From Bursaphelenchus xylophilus (Eukaryota; Nematoda; Chromadorea; Rhabditida; Aphelenchoididae): a stretch of DNA of 64,000 bases. Under the pieces are notes generated by a model that saw only the letters and a list, made by a program, of their open reading frames with translations, did not search any database and had not been told where the DNA came from. The stretch spans positions 9,486,001 to 9,550,000 of the forward strand of contig CAJFCV020000001.1 in the NCBI GenBank assembly GCA_904066235.2, written 5' to 3'. This document shows, one piece after another, positions 39,241 to 49,235 of this stretch. The position numbers and the translations under genes were made by a program. How positions within the stretch are numbered: position 1 is the first letter of the stretch; the number at the start of each line of letters is the position of its first letter.

Positions 39241-41278
39241 ATGGGTGTCCTAATTGAGGAGACTGCTTTGCTATCAGACGATTTTCTTGGTTTTTACAAC
39301 GTATTTCGACAAATCGCCACGATTGTGTCCTTTATATCGGTCGCATTTACTGCTTTCATCATTTTGAAAGGTAGCTCGGTAATCCTAGACATACGTTTCA
39401 ACGCCTTGCAACGGCTAAACATTCAAAATTTAGTCTCCACACGTGCTCTCACAATCTATCGATGGTTTCTTCTTGCCGACCTGTTCTGTGCGTTAGCTTA
39501 TGATATCTTGGCAGATGCCATGGGACTGGTGTCACTGCTCCCTGTTCCTTGCCTCTACACTACCACTTGGTTCAAATATTTTGGCTACAACTTCCAGATG
39601 ACATGCCTGATCTTACAAGGCCTACTCTTACTTATTTGGGCGTTAACGACCACGTTCTTGCTGTTGTATCGATTCTTTATGGCGCTACCGCGAAATTCAG
39701 TGTTTCAAGCGGTAAATTTTACGAATTGCAGGCCGATGAGTCAAGTGTTTTCGCTTGGACTGTTCTCCGCCGGAATTATTGGCATATGTGGGGTGAGTTT
39801 ATTATACAGGGTGTTCCTAGAATTATGGAAAAAACTATTCATTAATAACTTTGTGCTCGGTGGTCCAATCCGAAAATTTTCTTTTGCATTTTACAGGAAA
39901 ACATTTGAGTTTTTAGAATCAAAAAAAAAATTTTTTCTTTGATCGGCGGAGACTTCGGTAATCCTCCTTGGATTCGGCGGAGTGTTTTTTTCACAAATGA
40001 GGCTGTAAATTGTTGTATGTATGAAGAAAATGGGCGGGAAAGGATTCAGAGGATACAATATGACATTTATTTCAAATTTTTGTCATTCGGCGGAGGCATT
40101 TTTTAACCTTGGCGGACGATTTTTCTTCGACTTTGGTTAGTCAAAATTGGCCAAAACCAAAACTTACGGTATTCCTGGTGGCATGGCGCCTAAATACGAC
40201 TTGTTATGCCTTCGGCTCACTGGGAGAATAAAAAAAAGCAATTCGGCGGAGAAAAAAATTAACCCATTTTCACAGCCTCGTTTGTGAAAGAAGGACTCCG
40301 CCGAATTCAAGGCGGATTACAGAAGCCTCCGCCGCTTAAACGAAAAATTTTTTTTTTGATTCTAAAAACTCCAAGGTTTTTCTGCAAAATGCAAAAAAAA
40401 TTTTTCGGATTGGACCATCGAGCACAAAGTTATTAACGAATAGTTTTTTCCATAATTCTCGGAACACCCTGTACATGGGAAGTGCTCGCTGGGCGATGCA
40501 GTTAATCGCACTCATTATTTTTTTGATAAACTGATAGCTAGAATGGCCATACAAGGCTATTCTCTACCCTGACCGCGATTTTATTATACATATTTTTGCG
40601 GTTGGTACAGCTGTAGCTTCGCTTGGAGTTGCAGTCTAAATCTAGATTTTCCAGGGACCGATTCTCTACCATCTCCCCAATCAAGACCAATTCCACCAAT
40701 ACCTCCGTACGATTGATCCAGTGATGGACAAGGTTTTGGCCCAGTATCCAAACACCTTCTGTATCTCGAACACCCTCGATCTAAAGGCAGCTCTCCTTGC
40801 AGCCATGATATTTCTCTGCTTTTGCCCATTCGGAGCGCTCTTTGTCCTGGCAATGGCCTTTTATTATATCCGAGCAAGGCGTCTAGAGGTCTCCTCATCC
40901 ACCTACAAGCTTCAAGTCATGCTCTTCACTTCGTTGTCAACTCATATGTTCTGCACCTTCGTCTTTATTATTTTTCCAAACATTTTCTTCTTTGCCTTTC
41001 CGACTTTTGGATTCCGCAACAAGCCTGCTCAGAGCACGGTTGCTTTTATGTTCTCCATGTCGCATTCTCCGTTCAATTGCTTTATGATAATCTATTTTAT
41101 TAAGCCATACAGAGATTACTTCCATAGAGCTTTTTTGAGAGAGATTTCGTCAAAATCATTGTTTGTCTCAACAGATACGACGTATGTTCAGGAGTGGAGA
41201 AGTTCTAGAAGTGAGACCTTTTACAAGGGCGTGATCCGAACTTCCCATTGCGTGTGGCGCAAAATATGTAAAACGTAA
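39241..41278 (+). CDS. Srh-class chemosensory receptor, 402 aa, possibly a recent pseudogene
   Basis: A seven-helix nematode chemoreceptor. Exons: 39241-39370, 39434-39792, 40538-40633 and 40655-41278 (1209 nt, all in phase). The start MGVLIEETALL and the 130-nt first exon match the intact paralogue at 47678-49235. The class mark is the helix-7 phrase HSPFNCFMIIYFIKPYR. The third intron contains a 665-bp palindromic element. The last intron would be only 21 nt (40634-40654, GT...CAG); read through, it introduces two stops, so either an ultra-short intron is removed or the gene is dead. The C-terminal 50 residues are longer than in the paralogue. Confidence 0.65.
39807..40471. mobile_element. 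665-bp palindromic element with TA target duplication
   Basis: The ends are CAGGGTGTTCCTAGAATTATGG and its reverse complement, flanked by TA on both sides (39805-39806 and 40472-40473). The two halves are inverted copies almost to the centre and repeat the word CGGCGGA. TA duplication with CAGGGTG ends points to Tc1/mariner-type transposition. It sits inside an intron of the Srh gene on the plus strand. Confidence 0.82.
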
Positions 41279-41579
41279 TGAAAGTTAAGAAGCTAACATT
41301 CATGTGTCACGTTTTCAATGAAAGAAATCGACATGAATGAAACCTTTCTTATAGAAACAAAAAAAACTGTAATTAATCTTAATGAATGTAATATGGGGGT
41401 GCTGTTGAACGTTATTGAGCTGCCATCTGAAAATAACATTATGGCGGTTGGAGTGTTTGTAAGTGCCGGCTTTTTGAAATCCGTCATGATTTTTTGTTTC
41501 GTGAGTAATTTGAAAGACTGCAAATACAACGATTTAAGATAAACATTACGCATATACGACATCTCAACTTTTCTATAAC

Positions 41580-41940
41580 ACTTTCAGTGTGCTGTTGACA
41601 TTGTAAAGCTAAATCAAGCCGAAATTAAGAGCCAGCCGTCCGCCCTAGATCCAGCCGTAAGCGCTTATATACTCAATGTATGCTTTTAATTGTTCTTGCT
41701 CCACACCCCGATTGATTGCTTGCTGATCCTCTACTTTATCGATTTGTGCTGCTCATGGGCGTACTTCTTGATGAATCTTCTATGCTATCCGCAGATTTTC
41801 TAAAATATTACGAGACTTATCGACACATAACGTTTCATTGTTGTCGGTTTCATTTACTGTTTTTGGTAAAGAATCTCAGAAAGCTTGACGAGCGTCTAGG
41901 CATAATGTTAACGTTGAGATACACGGTAAAGAGAATATAG
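41580..41940 (+). pseudogene. Srh receptor fragment with internal deletion
   Basis: After an acceptor at about 41587 the text CAVDIVKLNQAEIKSQPSAL leads into ALDPAVSAYILN, which is the start of the last Srh exon. It then jumps straight to LLHTPIDCLLILYFI, the helix-7 region, so helices 5 and 6 are missing. A further block (MGVLLDESSMLSADF) is the beginning of another receptor copy. Stops break the rest. It is homologous to 47050-47500. Confidence 0.65.
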
Positions 41941-42234
41941 ATTTCCTATTACAATATATTATCCATCATTATCAAGTCCAAATCCGAAAAAAAACGAATT
42001 ATGATTATTTTATGCAATCCAAAAGAACAATTTACCAAAGAGAGATAAATTCGTTTAAAAATATATTACAGAAACAATTCGAAAATTAATATAGTATTAT
42101 ATCGTATCAATCATGACAATATCGGAATATATAATATGGTAAATTACAATTCAAAGTCTTTTTGTAATAGTATTTCGGAATAAATTTTCTTCTCTTATTC
42201 TTTATGATATAAGGTAATACATATAAAAATTATA

Positions 42235-43373
42235 GGACTCTAGGTTTCATTGGGCATCGTCATAGGCCACAGTAGGGAAAAAGCACTCCCCTAAAGCCAA
42301 ACACGTTTGGCCCCAGTGTCTACACCACTTTTTGTGGTGTAGGCCCCATGGTCTGGATTACTGTCCGAGCCAGGGATGTCAAGGAGGGTCTATCCCCACC
42401 TATCTTGGGAGGTTTCCCGTCGGTTCAAGCGGCGGACTTCTCGTTTCGGCCGGTATTGCCGCCTAGCCGGTCGTGGCTTATATTAGCTTCACATCGACAC
42501 TTCTTTCACTAATCCTTGTTGGTCGAAAATGCTGGGAATAGCGGGACGACTTTCTGAGAGTATCAGTTATAACAAAAAAAAACAAACAAAAACTGTATAT
42601 TTTATGCGACTTTGCCATCCCCCTACTTTGTGCGCACTGCTCAAAACTTACCTCTACGATCCTCCGAAAACTTACGTAGTGAAGCTGAAATTTCAAAGTG
42701 GTTTTGACCTCATAACCCGTACCGGCACGTGGGACGTTTTAAGCCGGAACCATAGCGCACGACCGCGGTATAGAGGCGAGCTTTCGCTACATTGCCCACG
42801 TTGGGGACCTCGTTGACCCGCCTTAACTTCGTGCCGGCCGTAGGGCCCCCGCTCATGGCTGCTCGGAGGGGAAAGAGGACTTCGGCCGAGCGCCCCAGGT
42901 CTCGGCACCACCGATTACCGAACTCTGCGGCGTATCGATGGCTCCAGCTTGGTTTATCCGAAACAGCCGTCACCACAGGGTTAGGTCGATTTAATATTTT
43001 TGGCCAGAGGCCTTGAACATCCACCCAGTCCATCGGTTTCCACATCAACAGCCTCCGCCCGGTTCAGGGGATGGCTAGTCGCAATATACTTTTAACATTT
43101 TTGCTTGTTATAACCGATACCCCAGCGTCCCTTCCCACTTTTCCCAGCATTTTCACAAGGATTAGTGAAAGTAGAGCCTATGATCCGCCTTAGGTTACCA
43201 GTCCCGGGTCAACGGAATACAGGGCTACTCCGATTACCAGCCCTCGACCAACGGTACTAGCCCCAAGAATAAGATGGGCTCAACCCTCCCAACATCCAAG
43301 GCCGAACAGTTCCGAGACCCCCGACTTCCTCCCTAATGTGGCCACGACTTTGATGCCCCCGAAACTAGCGTCC
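42235..43373. mobile_element. 1.14-kb GC-rich palindromic element with diverged arms
   Basis: Left end TAGGACTCTAGGTTTCATTG and right end GAAACTAGCGTCCTA are inverted repeats. Further inverted matches occur inward (42485-42580 against 43095-43170, sharing CACTAATCCTTGT and AATGCTGGGAA). A TA duplication is likely at both ends. Arms differ by many substitutions and indels, so it is old. The core 42700-43080 is much more GC-rich than its surroundings. No coding frame is convincing. Confidence 0.6.
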
Positions 43374-44541
43374 TACTTTTCGTTTTTTATGAAGATTTTA
43401 ACCCTTCATAGAGAAGAAAATTTTCTCCTATTACTAATACTGACAAAAAAATTACAATAAACAGCTAGTTATCTTATACAATAATATATTAAAATCCAGA
43501 AATCAATTACCACTCCATTATTGACAAACTATGATGATGTCCAAATTTCAGGTTCACTTGTTGCAGAGGTCCTTTGTTGTTCACAATTGGTCGATCCTTG
43601 ATGAGAAGTTGAAGGAGAAGGAGGGGGTTGAAGCGAAGTTGATGAAGATGTGACGAAATCTGAAGATAAGTAATAAAACAATTGTCCAATACGACTGTAA
43701 ATCAACAGGAGCAACAAGTACTGCGGGCGTAGCTCGGAAAAAACAAAAGTTCTGCGCCCTTTGTGCCAGCACTTTATTCGAAATTTGACTTTTTTCTAAA
43801 CATGGAAACAAAGACTAAAAAAACTCACAATATTTGATGTGCAGTGGAAATTTTGATCCTCCGGATCCAGTTTCATGCGACGTCCAGAAAATTGAGACAT
43901 TGTATTCAGCATTGCGCAATATTAGGCAAATCCTGACGGTCATAACAGAGCTTTGAGAAGAAGGGAATCCATTGACAAAGCAGCGGAGATCGATTGGAAG
44001 CCCTGAAATCAAAGAGCGTCACAAATTTTATATTATCCATGCCAAAAATAATGTCAAATAAGAGGCAATTCAAACCCTTACCGTATCTAAATCACCGTGA
44101 AGTGTTTAGTTTAGCAGATCCAATGAGAAGGAAGGTACATTATTGAAAAAATCCGACATCAAAAAAGTCGGCTGCCGTATAGTATAACAAGAAAATCGTG
44201 GAAGAACGGCAGTGACAACGCGAAATTTGTCCACGTTTATGCAAATGATGGTGGAATATTCGATGATACTGGCGTTCTGATTTTTTCGTGGTGAGACTCA
44301 CCTGAGGGGCAAGCGGAAAAAATTTACATCAATTTATGCGCAACGGCCAATAACAATTAGTTTTGACCACCTTGGATAACATCTTCCGATTTGGTGTTTC
44401 TCTAATCTCTTTTTATCTCATTTTACGACTCGGAATAGAAGGAAATCCCGTTGTTGGTTACTACATTCTCTTCTAATTTTTTTGTATTTTTTTTGATAAA
44501 GAATCTCGAATATCGATGTGTAAGAGAAGAAAATTTTTCAG
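43374..44541. other. Spacer before the amidase fragment
   Basis: About 1.2 kb. Coding-like blocks with T-rich acceptors on the minus strand (43530-43700 and 43815-44010) have no continuous frame or recognised domain. They could be exons of a decayed gene; I cannot support more. Confidence 0.4.
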
Positions 44542-45360
44542 GAGGCAGATAAGCGCGGTGAAGCTCTAGATGCTGCTGGATCCGACCCGGACTACAAGAA
44601 ACCCCAACTTTTTGGTCTGCCAATTAGTATTAAATCTTGTATTGCGGTAAGTTTTATCTATCTTTCGATTTTTTTCCTGGCGCAATATAAAATTTCTTAT
44701 TTTAGGTCCAAGGGCACGATTTGTTCTCCGGATATGCCGATAATTTGGAGAAACCGCAAGCCGAAGACTCCCTGCTCGTCCAGGAACTTTTCGAATTCCC
44801 TCACCTTTTGTGGAATTGCCTTGGTCAAGGTGAGTGGTAATGGTGAAGTTCAGTTCTCGGATTGCAGTCAGAAAACAACTTTTTTGGCCGAATCTCTGCG
44901 CATTTTTCGTGAAAAAAATTGAGGCAGTTTTTGTTGCTGTAGATAAAAGTTATCATAATAATATTTATTCCATCGATTTTTTAGCCCAGCCACCGCCGTT
45001 TCTCCAAGTTCAGCAGCCCGGGTTCAGTCCCCGGCCGATCCCACACTTACGCCTCGATTGGCCCCATGGCCACAAATATCAAACATTGCGTCAGAATGCT
45101 TCAAGCTCTATGGTGCAATGACTGTTTCTACAAATACGATCCGTATGTTCCACCAATCAATTTCAACAAAGGAATGTATTTATCCAAAAACCCTCTGAAA
45201 ATTGGGTATTATGTGGATGATGGATGGTTCAAAGCAACTCCGGCGGTGGAGAGAGCGGTCCTATAAACTGTGGAGAGCTTCAGACAATTGGGACATACTG
45301 TTGTGGAATGGAAACCACATGATATTTACAAGGCACTTCAATTGATCTTCAAAGCGACTA
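44542..45360 (+). pseudogene. Fatty-acid amide hydrolase-like amidase pseudogene
   Basis: Fragments of an amidase-signature enzyme. The first exon (44542-44646) contains LFGLPISIKSCIA, holding the catalytic Lys of the Ser-Ser-Lys triad. The next (44706 on) reads VQGHDLFSGYADNLEKPQAE. After the next intron, SIGPMATNIKHCVRMLQAL and LKIGYYVDDGWFKATPAVER follow the family order. The segment with the two catalytic serines is absent or scrambled, and a TAA interrupts the text just after AVERAVL (about 45265). No start exon is seen. Loss of function is likely. Confidence 0.75.
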
Positions 45361-45734
45361 CTTTTGATAATGGAAAATAAAAACACCTTCTTGATGACGC
45401 TATTTGGAGGTAAGGTGACTTGGATAGGGATTTGAGGGCAGTGTACAGAATTTGGGACGCTTGGGACATCATGTTCTGTAAAACTTGGCGATTTTTGACT
45501 AATTTTTGCCATGGATAATAAAAATCCATGGCAAAAGATTTCTTACAAGGGAATGGTCCCAACGATCCGTGGGATCCGCAAATGAAACCTAGATATTCTG
45601 AAAGAGCAGGTAAAATTTAGTAGGAATCCGTTTTTTCTACTTGCCGAATAAGTCTGTGCGACGAGAAATATCGTCGAAAAGATCCGACCAAAAAATCGAA
45701 AGAGAGAAAAGACGAACCGAAAGGCCTTCGAGGG

Positions 45735-45817
45735 CGTCACCAAGTAGTCTAGTGGAAAAAGTTCCACGCGCAAATCTTTTGGGGAAGGGAGGCCTTGGAG
45801 GTTCGAGTCCACCCGGA
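45735..45817 (+). ncRNA. tRNA-derived module in the left arm of the foldback element
   Basis: A box at 45745-45755 and B box at 45800-45810, both matching the consensus at every fixed position. The A-box neighbourhood resembles tRNA-Glu. The cloverleaf is not restored, so this is a tRNA-derived promoter module and not a functional tRNA gene. Confidence 0.6.
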
Positions 45818-46444
45818 GCCGGACATCTCCGGATTTGAACCTACGTGTTCATTACTGTATTCTACAGTTATACAAAAAAAATTTTTTTTGTTTAACCCGT
45901 TTTACAAGATTTTTTTCATCCGAAGGCTTGGCAATCACTGGTCATTACCTCTTTTTATGATGCCGCCAGGTCCGAAGTTCCAAAGAAGACAAATTTATGC
46001 AAATTTATACCTTCCGGGCAGAATTTGACAAAAATAATTTGGGCATTTGTTAAACACATGTCCACGGCCATTTTAAACCAAAAAACTCAAAATAGATTTT
46101 TTCGTAAATATTCACGGGGTCTACTACACGCTGATGCAAGGACCCAAAAATTCTCTTTTCAACTGTTCTTGCAAAATTTTATGAAAAGGTGAGATTTTGG
46201 CAACATCCTTTTTGGGAAACCGAAAAAGATCTGCAAGATCCTATACAACCTTCCAGAATCGAGTAGAAGTGTCTTGAAAATACCACTATGTCGACATCGG
46301 GCTTATCAAAAATATTGCCGAAGTGTCAACTTTTCTTAAAATTTTGCAACAAACCTTGCAAAACAGGTCAATAAACAAAAAAATCTTTTCTAGTAACTGT
46401 AGAATACAGTAATGAACACGTAGGTTCAAGCCGGAGATATCCGC

Positions 46445-46527
46445 TCCGGGTGGACTCGAACCTCCAAAGACTTCCTCCCCCAAAAGATTTGTGGGTGGAA
46501 CTTTTTCCACTAGACTATTTGGTGACG
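46445..46527 (-). ncRNA. tRNA-derived module in the right arm of the foldback element
   Basis: Inverted copy of the left module. B box at 46462-46452 and A box at 46517-46507, reading minus. If both are used, transcription from the two arms would converge. Confidence 0.6.
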
Positions 46528-46767
46528 CCTTCGAAGGCCTTTCGGTTCGTCTTTTCTCTCTTTCGATTTTTTGGTCGGATCTTTTCGACGACATTTCTCG
46601 TCGCACAGACTTATTCGGCAAGTAGAAAAAACGGATTCCTACTAAATTTTACCTGCTCTTCCAGAATATCTAGGTTTCATTTGTGGATCCCACGGATCGT
46701 TGGGACCATTCCCTTGTTAGATTTCGATGAAACTTGGCACAAATCTGAGTTACAGTATAAGTCTGGA

Positions 46768-47050
46768 TTTTTCAGGGACCAGTCCTCTACCATCTTCCCA
46801 ATCAAGACTAATTCCACCTCCGCACAATTGATCCAGTGATGGACAAGATCTTGGCCCAGTATCCAAACACCTTCTGCATCTCGAACATCCTTGATTTAAA
46901 GGCAATCTCTTCTTGCAGCCATGATATTTCTCTGCTTTTGCCCATTCGGAACGCTCTTTGTCCTGGGAATAGCCTTCTATTATATTCGGGCAGGGCGTCT
47001 AGAGGTCTCCTTATTGAAGATGAACATTGCGCATATACGGCATCACAACT
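46768..47050 (+). pseudogene. Srh receptor last-exon fragment
   Basis: Homologous to 40655-40910. After TTTTTCAG it reads G-P-V-L-Y-H-L-P-N-Q-D then DPVMDKILAQYPNTFCISN, with an early stop and a deletion, and breaks off where the text joins the next copy. It keeps a 21-nt GT...CAG stretch just upstream, like the copy at 40634. Confidence 0.7.
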
Positions 47051-47062
47051 TTTCCATAACAC

Positions 47063-47580
47063 TTGCAGTGCGCTGTTGACATTGTAAGCCTAAATAAACC
47101 CGAGATTAAGAGTCAGTTAACCGCCCTGGATCCAGTCGTAAGCGCGATCCTTGAACGCCATCCCAACGCTCTTTGCTACGCTTCTTTGGAGACGATAAAG
47201 AGGCTCAAAATCTTTGGTTGTTGTGCCGTAATCTTCTTTTATTATCTTCTGTTTGGGCTTTTGGTTCTCATGTATTCGCTCATCCGTAAGGGTTCCCTTT
47301 CTCCGCACACCCGGAGGTTGCAATTAATGTTGTTCTGGTCGCTGGTTGCTGAGTCAGCTGCGCTGCAGATCTTTGTTGCGTTTCCTCATTTTTATCGGCC
47401 TTCCCCTTTTCGGTTTCAGGAATATGCCCATATACTCAATGTATGCGTTTATATTGTTCTTGCTCCACACCACGATCGATTGCTTGATGATCATCTACTT
47501 TATCAAGCCATATCGCCATGTAATAATGAAATTTGTACCGGGTTCAAGTTGTGCGACCAGGATTTTTGGTTCTTAAAGGC
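47063..47580 (+). pseudogene. Srh receptor pseudogene with frameshift
   Basis: Text for helices 5-6 (FGCCAVIFFYYLLFGLLVLM, then RRLQLMLFWSLVAESAAL) is followed near 47380-47400 by a frame change. Helix 7 continues in another frame (LLHTTIDCLMIIYFIKPYR). The first part of the gene is missing. A second copy of this segment is at 41580-41940. Confidence 0.75.
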
Positions 47581-47677
47581 TTGTTGCAACGAAAAACAAC
47601 TTTCCACTTTAAAACGACAAACTTTATTCACTATAATTTGCCTAGCACCATTTGAACTCATTGTCAATAATACTTCC

Positions 47678-49235
47678 TCAGAATCGATGCAGGATTGGCT
47701 TCACCGCACCGTTGTTGGTGTGATTTGTACTCGTGCTAGCTCGATGAGAAATGGTTCTCAGCGACGAAGGCAGCCATCGCACAAGCACTATTCGGTATGG
47801 TTTTATAAAGTAGAGAATCATCACGCAATCCAGTGGAGTGTGAGTAAGAAGAAATAAGAAGCCGTAGGCACAGTACCGAGGAAGATTTCTGATTCCAATC
47901 AGCGGCGCCACGGAAAAAATTAGGCCCGGGATTCCCATAAAAGTCAGGAAGATTGTGGTCTGCGCAACCAACGACCAGAATAGCATCATCTGAAGGCGAT
48001 ATGTGTTGGAAGAGAACCGGTTTCGCCGGATTGATATGTACATGAGGATGATGAGGACTACACTGAAGATCATCACACCGACAATTAGACCAGAGGCTAT
48101 AATCAAAACCTCGAATGTGTTGGTGTATGAGGAGAAACACAAGGTGTTAGGGTGCTCTTGGAAGATCTTTGACATCAGCGGATCAAGGGCGGATAACTCG
48201 GACCGGGCCTTGCTTTGGTCAGGAAACATGACGAAGAAGGGAAGCTGCAAATAAAGAAAATAAAGATGTCAAAAAACGTCACGAAGAAACAGTTTACTAA
48301 AGATGTTGAATATCTCTGTCGGACCCTCAACTTACTGTCGCTGCAAGGACGATGACAAGAGTAACTCCTGCACGAACAATCACCTCTCCCTTTCCCTGAA
48401 TGCTAGTGCAGAATATTCGATATGCTGAACTGGTAGATTGAGTTTGATAGAATCGGTGTTCAAATTGGAAAACAATCGAGCAAATCTTCCCAGCGACCGC
48501 AGTAATCCCACCGAAGAAGTAGGCTTTTTGGTAGTCACCATTCAAATGTTTGGTCAGGTTTTCCCCGTAGTAACACGGGGCGGGGTAAAGGGGGATGGCC
48601 CCGATAAAAGTGCCAAACCAATCGAAAATTAGGGACCTGGAACGAAACCTTGGGGCATTACAATTATCTTTATAGTAAAAGAAATTTGACTGGACGTACC
48701 ATATCATTTCATGAATAAGATACCATCTGTATTTCGACAGGCTTTTTGGGGATGCTGAAAAAGCTGAATAAAGGAAACTTAGAACAATAACTTCCCTATT
48801 TGGATCACGTTTGGTCTAATTTTGCGTGCATGGTACGCTTAGGACACATAAATTTCAACAAAAATTTTAGTTTGCGCTTCGCAAGCGGGCAAATGTTCGG
48901 TACGTTTTGCCGGCCAGGGAGTTTCAGAAACACGTGAAAAAACCTTCATCGGTGTCAGATATCGACAAAATTCGAGCGTCTCCCTTTTATCAGCTCTCTT
49001 CTAAAATTACAACGGACGATTTTTGGAATTCTACATTTTAAATCCAGCCTATGTCGTAGGATCCTTTGTACGACAAACACTTTTTAATAAGCATAAACAA
49101 CTCACACAGCACCATGATTCCCATTGTTCCAAATACCATAACCACACTGACACCAAAACAAACGTATTCAAAGGTCTTGTAGAACGCCAGAAAGCTCACG
49201 GACGGCAATTCCGACTCGTCCAAGATGACCCCCAT
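47678..49235 (-). CDS. Srh-class chemosensory receptor, 350 aa, intact
   Basis: A nematode seven-helix chemoreceptor, expected in sensory cilia. Four exons: 49235-49106, 48754-48700, 48636-48336 and 48244-47678 (1053 nt, in phase). It starts MGVILDESELPSVSF. The junction of exons 1 and 2 gives VLSSPKSLSKYRWYLIHEMI, the intracellular-loop-1 pattern of the Srh/Str superfamily. Helix 7 reads LTHTPLDCVMILYFIKPYR with the Srh P-Y-R ending. The donor of exon 1 is GTGAGT; a later GTGTTT would break the frame. It lies tail-to-tail with broken plus-strand copies, and is the only clearly intact receptor in the cluster. Confidence 0.85.

Larger units (their letters stand above)
45546..46716. mobile_element. 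1.17-kb foldback element with a pol III module in each arm, TTA target duplication
   Basis: Arms 45546-45875 and 46390-46716 are inverted copies of about 325 bp, ending CAAGGGAATGGTCCC. Flanks are TTA on both sides (45543-45545, 46717-46719). Each arm contains a perfect A box (TAGTCTAGTGG) and B box (GGTTCGAGTCC) about 45 bp apart. The arms differ by scattered substitutions. The 510-bp spacer has no clear coding frame. Same end type and duplication size as the element at 9260. Confidence 0.83.

Noticed and set aside
42300..42490. A self-cleaving ribozyme (HDV-like or hammerhead) in the GC-rich element
   Set aside because: The text looks structured, but I could not lay out the required paired segments or find the CTGATGA and GAAA core of a hammerhead.
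42700..43050. Overlapping ORFs on both strands of the GC-rich core as genes
   Set aside because: Open frames on both strands are expected in GC-rich sequence. There is no domain, splice context or biased codon use.
49077..49081. Donor GTGTTT for exon 1 of the intact Srh gene
   Set aside because: It fails phase with the next exon by one base. GTGAGT after 49106 restores the frame and matches the 130-nt first exon of the paralogue.
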